From NCBI GenBank assembly GCA_963698645.1, contig CAVORP010000007.1, positions 310,001-374,000 of the forward strand: a stretch of DNA of 64,000 bases, read 5' to 3'. The stretch is from Ovoidimarina sp963698645. Its GTDB lineage: Bacteria; Pseudomonadota; Alphaproteobacteria; Rhodobacterales; Rhodobacteraceae. Shown in pieces: positions 1-9,991 of this stretch. Position 1 is the stretch's first letter. Each line of letters starts with the position of its first letter. The notes beneath the pieces were generated by a model. That model worked only from the letters and a program-made list of their open reading frames with translations, was not told the DNA's origin and made no database searches. A program made the translations under genes and the position numbers.

Positions 1-290
1 TCTTCGGCCTCGCGCCGGGCCTGGCGCAGCCCGTCCATCGCCGCGCGCAACTCGGCCTCGGTCTGGGCCAGCTGGTTGGTCAGTTCCGCCTCTCGCTGCT
101 GCATATAGGTCACCGCCTCCTCGCGGCTTTCCTCGGCCTCGTGCAATTCCCGCGCCATCCGGTCCAGGTCGTTGATATCGCCCGCATTCACCCGCGCCAG
201 CTTGTGCAACAGCCAATAGGCGAACCAGCCCAGCATGAAGGCGATGAACAGGATGATGGCCGTGGCCACGATGAATTCGCTTCTATTCAA
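1..290 (-). CDS. Membrane-anchored coiled-coil protein, unknown function (partial)
   Basis: The gene runs off the left edge. It appears to start at a TTG at 290, which overlaps the last 8 bases of the ompA-like gene, so translation is probably coupled. The visible 96 residues hold one transmembrane helix (about residues 6-28, IVATAIILFIAFMLGWFAYW) followed by a long charged heptad-rich stretch, typical of a coiled coil. I do not recognise a named family. Position after an OmpA-type protein suggests an envelope role, which is inference. TTG was chosen because no ATG or GTG fits between the upstream stop and the membrane helix. Confidence 0.6.
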   Translation of the reverse strand, partial: MNRSEFIVATAIILFIAFMLGWFAYWLLHKLARVNAGDINDLDRMARELHEAEESREEAVTYMQQREAELTNQLAQTEAELRAAMDGLRQARREAE

Positions 291-2173
291 CCGTACTCTC
301 CCCCTCGGATTCGGGCGCTGCCTCTGTTTCGGCGGCGGCCTCCGGCAGCACCAGCGTGAACTCGATCCGCCGGTTCGCCTCGCGCCCCTCTTCGGTATCG
401 TTGTCGGCGATGGGTGTCACTTCGCCATAACCCTTGGCGGTCAGGTTCCGGTCAGCACCCGGCGCGCCATGATCGCGTTCAGAACCGCGTCCGCGCGCTC
501 CTGGCTCAGCCGCAGGTTCATCGTCTCCCGGCCCTGGCTGTCGGTGTGGCCCGCGATCTCCATCTGCACGCTCTGGCAGTCGCGGAGGATATCGGCAAGC
601 TGGTCGATGATCTGCAATCCGCTCTGGTCGATGGTCGAGGATCCGGGTTCGAAGGTGATCTTCTGCACCTTCATCACCGTGTTCAGCCTGGCCACGCATT
701 CCTCGGGCGTGGGAATGCCCGACATGGGATCAAGCGCTTCCTCGTAGGTCACGTCGATCTCGAAGTTCTGGCCCTGACCCAGCCGCTCCGACAAATGCCC
801 CGAGATTTCGGCCAGCGCATTGGGATTGCCGGTCCGGCCCGAGACGCTCAGAAACGCGGGCTGCACCACCACCGTGCCATTGGCCAGATAGGCCAGCGCA
901 TCCAACCCCGCCAGAACCCGAAGCGACCAGCCATCCGGCAGGGCATCGTCCAGCCGCGTCGCGGCATAGGTCCTGTTGCTGCCGAAATGCGCCTGCGCAT
1001 AGCTTTCCACCGCCCGCTGCACCCGGTCGCTGGGCAACCGCCCGCGCAACTGCGCCTCGCCCTCGGGCGACAGGGTCGCCACGAATTCCGGCGTGCCGCC
1101 GCTGTCCTCGCCGCCCTCTTCGCGCTCCGGCGGCGGCGACTGAACGGCGGTCAGCGAAAACCCCTCCGGCAAGGCGCGTTCCAACTCGCCCACCTCCCGG
1201 TCGAAAATCGGCAACGGCACCGTATGCGACACCACAAGGCTCACATCCGCGTCCGAATAGGTGATCTTGGCCGCGCCGATCCGCTTCACCGCGGCAATCC
1301 CCGCCGCCACCGCCTCGCCCCATTCAAGCGAGGGCGCGCCCAGACCGATCTGACAGGCGATCCGCCCCTGCATCCCCGCCTGTTCCGCCGCCTTCACGAT
1401 GATATCGCGCATCTCCGGCGTCTCCGCCGCGCAGGCATCGAAGCGTGGCCCGTTGCCGTCGATCAGGAACCGTACCGTGAAAGGCGCGATCACCGGGCGC
1501 GGCGCCGAGATGTCCAGCGCCAGAACCACCCCCGACGGCACCGACCGCGCAAGTTCGGTCTCCACCCGGCGGCGCACCTGTTCGCTGTCGACGATCCCCG
1601 TGACGGCGACCCGCGCGGCCGTCACCGACACTTTCGACCGCGGGATCCGCTCCAGCGCGTCCAGCGCGAAGGCCACCACATTCTCCCAGCCATCGGGCAT
1701 CGGGATAATCGCCCACCTCCAGAAGATCGCTCACATCCCGCTGCGAGATCCGCTCCAGCCGGTTCACGACACCGCGCCCGGTCGCTCGCCGCCGGGATCA
1801 GCCCGATCAGCGATATCCCGTCGACGTTCCGCAGGATCTCGATCGAGAACTCCGGCGCCTCGATCGTCTTCGCCGGGACCACGTCCATTTCGTCGATCAC
1901 CCGGGTCGCGTCGATCACCGTGCCCGCCGCCGCCAGCGCGCTGAACCGCGACGCCTCGTCGGGCGCGGTGCCCGACAGATGCACCTGCAACCCGTCCACC
2001 GCCACCGTCACCCAGTCATGCCCGGCAAGCTCAAGCGCCTCGCCGATCTCCTCCCACGAGGTTTCCTCGATCTTCTGAACCGCGAAAGTCGCGGTCGCAA
2101 GGCTCAGCGCCGCCGCGCCCACGATGGCGATCGCAAACGGAAGATAGGATCTGAAACTGAAGGATCGGCGCAT
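283..2173 (-). CDS. OmpA family outer-membrane protein with BON-like repeats (frameshifted)
   Basis: Starts MRRSFSFRSYLPF with an N-terminal signal/anchor helix, then long BON-like alpha/beta repeats, and ends in an OmpA peptidoglycan-binding domain (EIAGHTDSQG, LSQERADAV, GYGE, NRRIEFTL). Such proteins sit in the envelope and bind peptidoglycan. The reading frame is broken three times: near 1780 and 1705, each cured by dropping one base, and near 455, cured by adding one base. Joined length is about 630 residues, normal for the large OmpA/BON proteins of Rhodobacterales. The C-terminus is acidic (EAAAETEAAPESEGE). Downstream it overlaps the coiled-coil gene. Family assignment is firm; the breaks are probably sequence errors. 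Confidence 0.85.
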
Positions 2174-2232
2174 GTGCCCTGTCGCGATGACTGCGTTCCG
2201 CCCTTGTTAGAACGACCGAACCCGGGGCGCAA

Positions 2233-3197
2233 TCAGACCATGAGCGCTACGGCAAGAAACAGCCCCGGGATCAGCCCGGCATCCCGGTTCGACCGGAACA
2301 GCCGCAGGCATTTCTCCGGATCCTCGGTGTCGAGCCGGGTCAACTGCCACATAAGATGCCAGCCCATCACCCAAACGCCGCACAGCGCCACCGCAAGCGC
2401 CAGGACATTGGCCCGGCCCAGAAGCGCATCCAGCACCGCAAGGCTCAGTAAGGCCCACGGTCGCCACAAGGAACCACCGCAACCAGCGATGGGTCCGCCC
2501 CCCGAACAGCCGCGCCGTGGATTTCACGCCGATCAGCGCATCGTCTTCCTTGTCCTGATGGGCATAGATCGTGTCATAGAACAGCGTCCACGCGATCCCG
2601 GCGGCGTAGAGAAACAGCGCCGGCCGGTCGAGCGTCCCGGTATGCGCCGTCCATGCCAGAAGCGCGCCCCAGTTGAAGGCAAGCCCCAGAAACACCTGCG
2701 GCCACCATGTGAACCGCTTGGCGAAGGGATAGATACAGACAAAGAACAAGCGACGCCACGCCCAGCGCGATCGCGGGCAGGTTGAAGGTCAGAAGAATGC
2801 CGAACGCCAGAAGCGCCTGCACCACCAGCCAGACAAGCGCCGCCTTCGGGCTCACCTGCCCCGACGGGATCGGCCGCGACCGGGTCCGCGCCACCTGCGC
2901 GTCGATATCGCGGTCGGTGATATCGTTCCACGTACAGCCCGCGCCGCGCATCAGGAACGCGCCTATCGCGCATCCCAGCGCGATCCACGCATCCTCCCAC
3001 CGCGCCGTGCCGGTATGCACCATCGCCAGAAGCAGACCCCACCAGCAGGGCAATAGCAAAAGCCACGTCCCGATCGGCCGGTCCGCCCGCGACAGGCGCA
3101 GATAGGGCCGGCTCGCGGCGGGCGCCCATTTGTCCACCCAGTTGCCCGGCGGCGCATCGGCCACCCGGCCCTCTGGCGCGGCGGAATTTTCGGCCAT
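2233..3197 (-). CDS. ubiA: 4-hydroxybenzoate polyprenyltransferase (frameshifted)
   Basis: Membrane prenyltransferase of ubiquinone synthesis, attaching the polyprenyl chain to 4-hydroxybenzoate. Both aspartate motifs that bind Mg-diphosphate are visible: NDITDRDID near residue 95 and DTIYAHQDKEDD near residue 210. About eight hydrophobic helices fit the family. The frame shifts near 2747 and near 2452; adding one base at each restores a 320-residue protein, the usual length. It is divergent from rsmE with only 12 bases between start codons, so their promoters must overlap the coding starts. All motifs are present, so the breaks look like sequence errors. Confidence 0.9.
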
Positions 3198-3209
3198 AAG
3201 GTCCGTCCC

Positions 3210-3945
3210 ATGTCAAAGGTCAGGCTTTATGTAGATCACCCGCTGGGGGCGGGGCAATCGGTTCCTCTGAACCGGGATCAGGCGCATTACCTCTTCGGGG
3301 TGATGCGGCTGCAGGCCGGCGACGATCTGGCGCTGTTCAACGGGCGCGACGGCGAATGGCGCGCGACGGTCGAAGAGGCCGGCAAACGCGGCGGCACGCT
3401 GTCGTGCGACCGAACAGACCGCGCCTCTGCGCCTGCCCCCCGACCTCTGGCTTCTGTTCGCGCCGATCAAGAAGGCGCGCACCGATTTCATCGTCGAAAA
3501 GGCGGTCGAGATGGGCGCGGCCCGCATCCTGCCGGTCCAGACCGATTACACCAATGCCGAACGTATCCGCCGCGACCGGCTTCAGGCCCACGCGGTCGAG
3601 GCCGCCGAACAATGCGGCGGCACGTTCGTGCCCGAGGTGGCCGAGCTCACGCGGCTCGACCGGCTCTTGTCCGGCTGGCCCGACGACGCCGATACCCGGG
3701 CGCGGCATCTTCTGTTCTGCGACGAGGCACTGGCGGGCGAAACCGCCGATCTCTCGTCCCTGCCCCGCGGCCCCTGGGCGATCCTGATCGGCCCCGAGGG
3801 CGGGTTCTCTCCCGCCGAACGCACCCGCCTGTCGGGCATGGATCAGGCCCACGCCATCGCCCTCGGCCCCCGCATCCTGCGCGCCGATACTGCCGCCGTC
3901 GCGGCGCTCACGCTCTGGCAATCCGCATTGGGAGACTGGACATGA
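3210..3945 (+). CDS. rsmE: 16S rRNA (uracil-1498-N3)-methyltransferase (frameshifted)
   Basis: SPOUT-class methyltransferase for m3U1498 of 16S rRNA. The N-terminal PUA-like domain (MSKVRLYVDHPL, FNGRDGEW) is followed by the trefoil-knot half with IGPEGGFSPAE and LGPRILRADTA, which form the SAM site. One shift near 3405, cured by adding a base, separates the two halves; the total is about 245 residues, standard for RsmE. The next gene starts inside the stop codon at 3942 (4-base overlap). Confidence 0.9.
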
Positions 3946-4739
3946 CCCAGACACCGGTCGTCCGCCTGCATCTCTATTTCGCGCGGAACGTGCCTCTTGC
4001 GGTGATCGTGCGGCAGGGACCGACACGGCAATACCGGATGATCCTCTGGGACCGCAGTCGATGACAGCTTCACCGACGGGCAATGGCTTCGAAAGAACCT
4101 CTACCCCGAACGCTGCGCGATCTCGTCCGACGGTCGGCACTTCCTCTACTTCGTGCTGGACGGACAGTGGGGCAGCGATGCGGAAGGCGCGTATACGGTG
4201 ATCTCGCGCCCGCCCTACTGGACGGCACTGGCGCTTTTCCCCGAAGGCAGTACATGGGGCGGCGGCGGCGTTTTTCTCGACGATCGCCACTATCTCGCCG
4301 CGGGCGACGCAGACATCATCGGACGCGACGACGGGCTGGTCCGGCTTCATTGGGGCGATACCGGGCGGGGCTGCACCACGGGGCTTCGCCGCCCGGACAA
4401 CAGCCCGGCACCGCTCGACAAGACCACCGTCACGCGGCTTCTGTCGGGCGACCTTCCGGCGGATCATCGCGACCTCGACGGCCGACTCTGGAACCCGTCC
4501 GACCGGCCACTCGACCGCTACGACACGCAGGGCGGCTGTCTCTACCGCCGCGCAGGCGGCGAGATGGAGCTGATCCGCGATTTCACCCGGATGACCTTCG
4601 AGCCGATCCGCGCGCCCTATGACTGGCGCGACGAAACCGGGGCGCGATCCGGATCGCCCGTGGCACCCTCTGGATGGCGACGACGGATGATCCCGCGCCA
4701 ACGCTCCCGCCGAAACCCATGCGCATCGAAACCGCATGA
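3942..4739 (+). CDS. Conserved hypothetical protein after rsmE (frameshifted)
   Basis: Begins MTQTPVVRLHLYFARN, overlapping the rsmE stop by 4 bases. The body is rich in Trp, Asp and Gly (GSTWGGGGVFLDD, GGCLYRRAGGEMELI) and has no signal peptide or membrane helix; it looks like a soluble protein of about 265 residues. The frame shifts near 4055 (one base too many). Near 4642, one extra G in a G-run would give a C-terminus RIARGTLWMATTDD and a stop at 4737-4739; this choice of end is my inference, and without that shift the frame would run on to 4869. I do not recognise a named function. The stop lies inside the stem-loop repeat described separately. Confidence 0.6.
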
Positions 4740-4761
4740 CATGCGCATGGAATACACATGG
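4717..4761. repeat. Stem-loop repeat, copy 1 (pair with 43165-43216)
   Basis: Perfect 10-base arms CCATGCGCAT (4717-4726) and ATGCGCATGG (4741-4750) flank a 14-base loop, followed by the 15-mer ATGGAATACACATGG (4747-4761). Read on the minus strand it matches copy 2 near 43.2 kb: both carry CCATGTGTATTCCATGCG and ATGCGGTTTC followed by ATGCGCATG, differing by an 11-base insert here. It overlaps the end of the upstream coding region. No T-run follows, so it does not look like an ordinary terminator. Confidence 0.6.
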
Positions 4762-4865
4762 TCCGTACGCGCGCTTCACATCGGGTCAATCCGGCCCGTG
4801 ACAGCGCCTGCGACAGGCCCTAGAATCCGGGTTCCCGCAGATGCCCGAAACAGCGACGAGCCCCG

Positions 4866-5381
4866 ATGACCTTTTTTCGACCCGAAGCGATGGAGGCGAT
4901 AACCCGTTGGCGTGAAACGATTATCGGCGTCTTTGTCGCGGGGCTCGGCAGCGTCTGGATGATCACCTCCTTCGGCGCGGTCCAGATCCTCGGCACCGTC
5001 ATGGCCGTCGTGGGCGTGCTTCTGATCGCCGCCGGAATACAGCGCGGCCGGTTTCGCCGCTCCAGCCTCGGCCCCGGCCTCGTCACCCTCCTCGAAGGCC
5101 AGTTGACGTATTACGGCCCGACCGATGGAGGGGCTGTTTTCATGAACGATATCAGGCGCTTGGAAATCTCTCAGTGACCGTCGGACAAGGCCGCCTGGGT
5201 GGTGCACCACGATAGCGGCCCGCCCCTTCACATTCCCGTAGACGCCGCCGGCTCCGAAAACCTGTTCGATGTCTTCTCGAATCTCCCCGGCCTCAACACA
5301 CGGAATTTGCTGGATAATTTGCGCTCTTCTCCCGACGGCCTGACGCTGATCTGGGATCGCGATCCACCCCGCCTGCATTGA
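4866..5381 (+). CDS. Conserved two-helix membrane protein, unknown function (in-frame TGA)
   Basis: Starts MTFFRPEAMEAITRWRE, with two adjacent membrane helices at about residues 18-36 and 40-60 and a cytoplasmic-looking C-terminal domain. At 5175-5177 an in-frame TGA interrupts the protein after RRLEIS; reading continues in the same frame for another 68 codons with ordinary composition (AAWVVHHDSGPP, LTLIWDRD) to a stop at 5379-5381. I take the whole as one gene of about 171 residues whose TGA is either a base error or a real nonsense mutation. TGA is a normal stop elsewhere in the window, so recoding is unlikely. Function not recognised. Confidence 0.6.
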
Positions 5382-5436
5382 CTTCACCCGCCCAACCCGG
5401 CAAGTGGCAGTCAGAACAACCAGCCGGAGCCCGGAC

Positions 5437-6807
5437 ATGTCGATACCTCAGTCTGGCGGCGGCCCCGTCGAGCGCCCCGAACAACTCGCCGAATACCTCG
5501 CAGAGGGCTGCAAGCCCAAGGAAGACTGGCGCATCGGGACCGAGCACGAGAAGTTCGGATATTGCCGCGACACCCTTAATCCATTGCCCTATGACGGCCC
5601 CCGCTCGATCCGCGCGATGCTCGAAGGCCTGCGCGACCGTTTCGGCTGGGCCCCGGTCGAGGAAGCGGGCCATATCATCGGTCTGGTCAAGGACGGCGCA
5701 AATGTCTCGCTCGAACCGGGCGGCCAATTGGAACTTTCCGGCGCGCCGCTGCAGACGATCCACGAGACCTGCGACGAGGTGAACGAGCACCTGCGCGAGG
5801 TTCAAAGCGTCGCCGACGAGATCGGTGTGGGCTTCATCGGCCTTGGCGCCGCGCCGCACTGGACGCACGAGCAGATGCCGGTCATGCCGAAGGGCCGCTA
5901 CCGGCTGATGACGGAGTATATGGGCCGTGTCGGCACCCATGGCACCCAGATGATGTATCGGACCTGCACCGTGCAGGTGAACCTCGACTTCTCGTCCGAG
6001 GCCGACATGATCCAGAAGATGCGCGTGGCGCTTGCGCTGCAGCCGGTCGCGACCGCGCTTTTCGCCAATTCGCCCTTCTTCGAGGGTAAGCTGAACGGCC
6101 ACAAATCCTGGCGCTCGCGGATCTGGCGCGATCTCGACGCAGCCCGTACCGGCATGCTCCCCTTCGTCTTCGAAGACGGGTTCGGGTTCGAACGCTACGC
6201 GGATTACGCGCTCGATGTGCCGATGTATTTCGTCTATCGCGATGGCAATTACGTGGACGCGCGCGGGATGTCCTTCCGCGACTTCATGCGCGGCGAACTG
6301 CCCGCACTGCCGGGCGAGATTCCGACCCTTTCGGACTGGGCCGACCATCTGACCACGATCTTCCCCGAGGCGCGGCTCAAGAAATTCATCGAGATGCGCG
6401 GCGCCGATGGCGGCCCGTGGCGTAGGCTGTGCGCCCTGCCCGCGCTTTGGGTCGGGCTGATGTACGATCAGGGCGCGCTCGACGCGGCATGGGACCTTGC
6501 GAAGGGGCTTGACGCGGAAACCCGCGAGGCGCTGCGCGTCGCCGCGTCGGTTGACGGTCTTCAGGGCGCGGCGAACGGGGTCAAACTTCACGATCTTGCC
6601 CGCGAGGTCGTAGCGATCGCCGAAGCCGGGCTGAAGGCCCGCGCGCGGCCCGGGGCAGGCGGGCTGGTCCCCGACGAGACCCATTTCCTCAACGCGCTTC
6701 AGGAAAGCGTCGCCTCGGGCAAGACCCCGGCGGACGAACTGATCGTAAAGTTCGAGGGCGAATGGAATGGCGATGTCACGCGTGTCTTCGCCGAATACAG
6801 CTACTGA
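5437..6807 (+). CDS. gshA: Glutamate-cysteine ligase, class II
   Basis: First enzyme of glutathione synthesis, joining glutamate and cysteine with ATP. The 456-residue protein is intact and matches the proteobacterial/plant type II family: IGTEHEKFGYC near residue 28, the acidic substrate loop, SLEPGGQLELSGAP and TCTVQVNLDFSSE. ATG 5437 was chosen over an upstream ATG at 5404 because GGAG lies 7 bases before it and the family begins close to this position. It ends at 6807, 3 bases short of the convergent 88-residue gene. Confidence 0.95.
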   Translation: MSIPQSGGGPVERPEQLAEYLAEGCKPKEDWRIGTEHEKFGYCRDTLNPLPYDGPRSIRAMLEGLRDRFGWAPVEEAGHIIGLVKDGANVSLEPGGQLELSGAPLQTIHETCDEVNEHLREVQSVADEIGVGFIGLGAAPHWTHEQMPVMPKGRYRLMTEYMGRVGTHGTQMMYRTCTVQVNLDFSSEADMIQKMRVALALQPVATALFANSPFFEGKLNGHKSWRSRIWRDLDAARTGMLPFVFEDGFGFERYADYALDVPMYFVYRDGNYVDARGMSFRDFMRGELPALPGEIPTLSDWADHLTTIFPEARLKKFIEMRGADGGPWRRLCALPALWVGLMYDQGALDAAWDLAKGLDAETREALRVAASVDGLQGAANGVKLHDLAREVVAIAEAGLKARARPGAGGLVPDETHFLNALQESVASGKTPADELIVKFEGEWNGDVTRVFAEYSY

Positions 6808-6810
6808 CCG

Positions 6811-7077
6811 CTAGTCGGGCACTGCGCTCAACACGAAATCGCGGACCTTTTGCTCCGGCATCTCGCAGGGTTTGAGAAGCGCGTCTCCGGATGCGAGCCG
6901 ATAAAGGTTCATACTGATGTAATCGTTGCCGCCCAACTCTTCGGCCACGAGTTTCTGGCTTCGGGCACAGGCGTATTGCGATTTCGTAAGCCGGTAGCGC
7001 CGCCCGTGTGCGGTGACCTCGTATCCTCCGAAAGGGAGGGCGTCGAAAGCCGCAAGAAAAGCCCGGTCCACCGTCAT
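6811..7077 (-). CDS. Small conserved protein, unknown function
   Basis: An 88-residue soluble protein, MTVDRAFLAAFDALPF, with two cysteines and no membrane segment. Its ATG (7077) overlaps the stop of the DUF805 gene as ATGA, so it is the last member of the coupled pyrB-to-here operon. It contains a short beta-hairpin-like stretch (GYEVTAHGRRYRLTKSQ). I do not recognise a domain. The frame is intact with codon use like its neighbours. Confidence 0.7.
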   Translation of the reverse strand: MTVDRAFLAAFDALPFGGYEVTAHGRRYRLTKSQYACARSQKLVAEELGGNDYISMNLYRLASGDALLKPCEMPEQKVRDFVLSAVPD

Positions 7078-7461
7078 TCGGCACCCGCTGGCAAGAGCGG
7101 GTCCGGACCATATGGATTGGGCCCCGCCGTTCCGCGCTGCACGAAGATCGCCAGAAGAAAGAGAAGGCCAAGGACCGGGATCAGGCCCACGAGAAGCCAC
7201 CACGCCGAAAGGTCATAGTCATGAAGTCGCCGGCCCGCGGCGCAGATCACCGGCAGAAACGTCAAGAGTGCCCAGATCGGTTCGAGTATCGAAACGCTGT
7301 CCCACCCGAAGCCGAAAATCAGGCCGTCGATCAGCGGAAAGTACGGCCCCCATCACGGCCACTGCAAGGTAGAACCACCAGAACTCCGACCGCGCGGCAC
7401 GTCCGGAGATGGTCACGTATTTGCGCAGGCAGGTACGGATCGCTTCGGCCGGTCCCATCAT
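7074..7461 (-). CDS. DUF805 family inner-membrane protein (frameshifted)
   Basis: Begins MMGPAEAIRTCLRKYVTISGRAARSEFWWF; the GRAARSEFWWF motif and RRLHDYDLSAWW are hallmarks of DUF805 membrane proteins, with four helices expected. One shift near 7340, cured by removing a T from a T-run, joins the halves into about 128 residues, a normal length. The start ATG at 7461 overlaps the plsY stop (ATGATG; 7458 is the alternative start), and its own stop overlaps the next gene. The biochemical function of the family is unknown. Confidence 0.8.
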
Positions 7462-8059
7462 TTTCCTTTTCCGATACGTGGCTCCGTTCCCGCAAGGATA
7501 CGCCGGATATTGGCCGCATGTCGGACAAGGACGAACCCGCCCATCAGGATCGACAGGGCGATCACTGGCTTTCACCCAGAAAGGGCGGCCCATGCCGGGG
7601 CAAGGACCGCGGCGACTCAGCGCCGACAGGGATGAGATGCGGAAAAGGCCCGCCGCGACCACCCATGTCGCACAGGCCGCAAGGCCCACGGGCCATGCCA
7701 GCGCCAGCAGCGTTCCCAGAAACGTGGCAACGCCCTTGCCGCCGCGAAAACCCAGCCAGACCGGGAAGAGATGGCCGATGAAAGCCGCGCCGCCCGCGAT
7801 TTGCGCGGCGTCCTCACCCACCAGCGCCCGCGCCAGCAGCACCGCGATCCCACCCTTGCCGGCATCCAGCAAGAAGCGTCGCAAGGGCCGCGCCCTTGTT
7901 GCCGGTGCGCAGGACGTTCGTGGCCCCGATATTGCCCGATCCGATCTGGCGCAGATCGCCAAGCCCCAGCATCCGCGTGATCACGATGCCGAAGGGGATC
8001 GAGCCCAGCAGATAGGCAAGGAGGCCGACAAGCCCCAGCAGAATCGGTGCAGAGGTCAT
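7458..8059 (-). CDS. plsY: Glycerol-3-phosphate acyltransferase PlsY (frameshifted, in-frame TGA)
   Basis: Membrane acyltransferase moving an acyl group from acyl-phosphate to glycerol-3-phosphate, the first step of phospholipid synthesis. Family motifs are present in order: LGSIPFGIV, GSGNIGATNVLRTG, DAGKG, FIGHLFPVWLGFRGGKGVAT and C-terminal NIRRILAGTEPRIG. Shifts occur near 7875 and 7614, each cured by dropping one base, and an in-frame TGA sits at 7572-7574 between two helices. Full length would be 200 residues, as expected. ATG 8059 overlaps the pyrC-like stop, and the stop overlaps the DUF805 start. Confidence 0.88.
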
Positions 8060-9343
8060 GTCCGGCATCTGCTCAGCGCCTCTCCGAAAACCCGGGTTCC
8101 GCCCACCCAGGTGCCGCGCACCTTGCCCTGAAGCCGCGCACCGTCGAAGGGCGTGTTCTTCGACTTCGACTGCAAGGTCGCCCGGTCCAGCACGAACGGC
8201 GCGTCGGGATCGAACAGGACAAGGTCCGCAGGCGCGCCCGGCGACAGGCGACCCTGCGCGAGACCCAGACGTTTCGCCGGGTTCAGGGTCAGCGCCCGGA
8301 ACAGGCCCGGAAGGTCGATCGCGCCGGAATGATAAAGGCGCAGCGCGGCCGGCAGCAGCGTTTCCAGACGCGACAGCTCCCGAGGCGGCCTCTTCGAACG
8401 GCAGGCGCTTCCATTCCTCGTCCTGCGGCGTGTGCATCGAGCGAGATCACGTCGATCAGCCCCGTCGCCACGGCCTCGACACAGGCCAGCCGGTCGTCTT
8501 CGGACCGCAGCGGCGGCTTGACCTTGAAGAAGGTCCGATAGTCGCCCACGTCCAGCTCGTTCAGCGTCAGGTGATGGATCGAGATGCCCGCGGTCACGTC
8601 CAGCCCCGCCTCTTTCGCGCGGGTCAGCCGCCGCAGGGCCCGCGCCGTGGTGATCTGGTCGGCGTGGTAGCGCACGCCCGTCATCTCGACCAGCGCAAGG
8701 TCGCGGTCCAGCCCCATCCTCTCGGCCATGGGCGAGACGGCGGGCAGGCCGCGGAGCGAGGCGAACTTGCCCGAGGTCGCCGCCGCCCCCGCCGACAGGC
8801 CGGGATCCTGCGGGTGGCCGATGACCAGGGCGCCCAGCGACCGCGCATAGGTCAGGCAGCGCGAAAGAACCTTGTTGTCGGTGACCACGGCGTCGCAATC
8901 GGTGAACGCGATCGCGCCCGCATCGATCAGAAACCCGATCTCGACCATCTCGCGCCCTGCGCGGCCCTTGGTCAGCGCGGCCATGGGCAGAACGCGCACC
9001 GGCGCGGCCTCGTTCGCGCGCCGGGTGACGAATTCCAGCACCTCGGGCGTATCGATTGCCGGCGACGTGTCGGGGCGGGTGACCATCGTCGTCACGCCCA
9101 CCCGCTGCCGCCGCAAGGCCCGCCGAGCGAAAGCTTTCCTTGTGCCGTTCGCCGGGTTCGCGACACCTTGACGCCGATATCGACGATGCCGGGTGCAAGG
9201 CAGAGGCCATCGCAGTCGACGACCGTGGCGCCAGCGGGGGCGCTTTCGACGATACGCCCCCCGGCCACGTGCAGTTCGCCTGTTTCGACAGTGCCCTTTT
9301 CGGGGTCGATGAGCCGGGCGTTACGGAATGTGATCGCGATCAT
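8056..9343 (-). CDS. pyrC: Dihydroorotase-like protein, PyrC/PyrX type, with degenerate metal site (frameshifted)
   Basis: Amidohydrolase-fold protein of the pyrimidine pathway, encoded in an operon with pyrB. The strand that in active enzymes reads D-x-H-x-H-x-REPG here reads DIGVKVSEPG, so both metal-binding histidines are replaced (Gly and Lys). This resembles the catalytically inactive dihydroorotase homologues that serve as structural partners of aspartate transcarbamoylase. Other family blocks are conserved: MVTRPDTSPAID, NELDVGDYRTFFKVKPPLR, HTPQDEEWKRLPFEEA, NPAKRLGL. Four one-base shifts (near 9165, 9100, 8440 and 8385) are each cured by deleting a base, giving about 428 residues. 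Homology is certain; activity is doubtful. Confidence 0.85.
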
Positions 9344-9349
9344 GGCCAG

Positions 9350-9890
9350 TCAGCCTGTTGTCAGCAGCAGGACGATGAGAACGAGTGCGGCAAGACCCAG
9401 AAGCACGGCCCAAAGCCCGCGCGGCCAGCCGGCCGGCGCCGCCTGTCGTTGCGGGGCCTTCAAGCACGCCCGCGGCGCTTTCCGAGGTGAGCGGATCGAA
9501 GGACGGCACCGTCTTTGGTTCGCGATAGGTACCGATATAGGTGACCTCGGGGGTCGGTGATATGCGTGGCGTCCCGCCCGCCGAACGCAGTGCTGTGAAC
9601 AAGCAGCACATGGCCCTCGAGCGCGTCGAGACGGGCGCCGATCCTCGCCAGCGCTTCGACCGGAATGCCAAGACCCTCGATGAGGTATCCGGCAAGGCCG
9701 ATGGGCCTGAGATCGGCGGCTTTCAGCGTCTCGACGAAATCACGGTCGATGGAATCAAGCCCCAGAGCCGCGCCGATGCGCGCGCCATCGCCGTTCCGGA
9801 AGGGCCGCGATCTCGCTCTTCGGGGAGGTTCAGCGCAAAGACCCGGACGGCACCGGTTTCATGCGCGGGGACGGTCAGATCTTCGGTCAT
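9350..9890 (-). CDS. Unknown protein with C-terminal membrane anchor (frameshifted)
   Basis: Starts MTEDLTVPAHETGAVRVFALNL and contains a soluble helical region (ARIGAALGLDSIDRDFVETL, LAGYLIEGLGIPVEAL), a short beta segment (GHVLLVHSTAFG) and, at the end, a single hydrophobic helix (WAVLLGLAALVLIVLLL) just before the stop. It looks like a tail-anchored protein of about 180 residues. Frame changes near 9815, 9545 and 9432 are needed. Its ATG overlaps the stop of the 34-residue peptide gene, and the pyrC-like gene begins 6 bases after its stop. I recognise it only as a companion of pyrB/pyrC; no function is claimed. Confidence 0.65.
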
Positions 9891-9991
9891 TGCGCGCTGA
9901 CCATGACGACCACCACGACGATCCCCGCAAGCACCAGTAGCGCCACGAGCGCGACCATGCCGGAGGCGCGGGGATCCTTGGGCTCCTGCAT
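9887..9991 (-). CDS. 34-residue single-helix membrane peptide
   Basis: A short reading frame MQEPKDPRASGMVALVALLV with one strongly hydrophobic helix (residues 12-32) and a tiny tail. It fits exactly between pyrB (TGATG overlap at 9991) and the next gene (ATGA overlap at 9887-9890), which is the main reason to believe it is translated. Several membrane-anchored products follow in the same operon. Function unknown. Confidence 0.6.
   Translation of the reverse strand: MQEPKDPRASGMVALVALLVLAGIVVVVVMVSAQ

Noticed and set aside
283..2173. Interpretation of shifted genes as pseudogenes of a reducing genome
   Set aside because: The shifts strike core genes (ubiA, ispE, argH, lysA, ftsX) evenly, with intact motifs on both sides and few nonsense codons, which fits sequence error better than decay.
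5175..7574. Possible recoding of TGA as tryptophan or selenocysteine
   Set aside because: TGA ends many intact genes in this window, no SECIS-like hairpin was recognised after either TGA, and neither site has a cysteine-type context.
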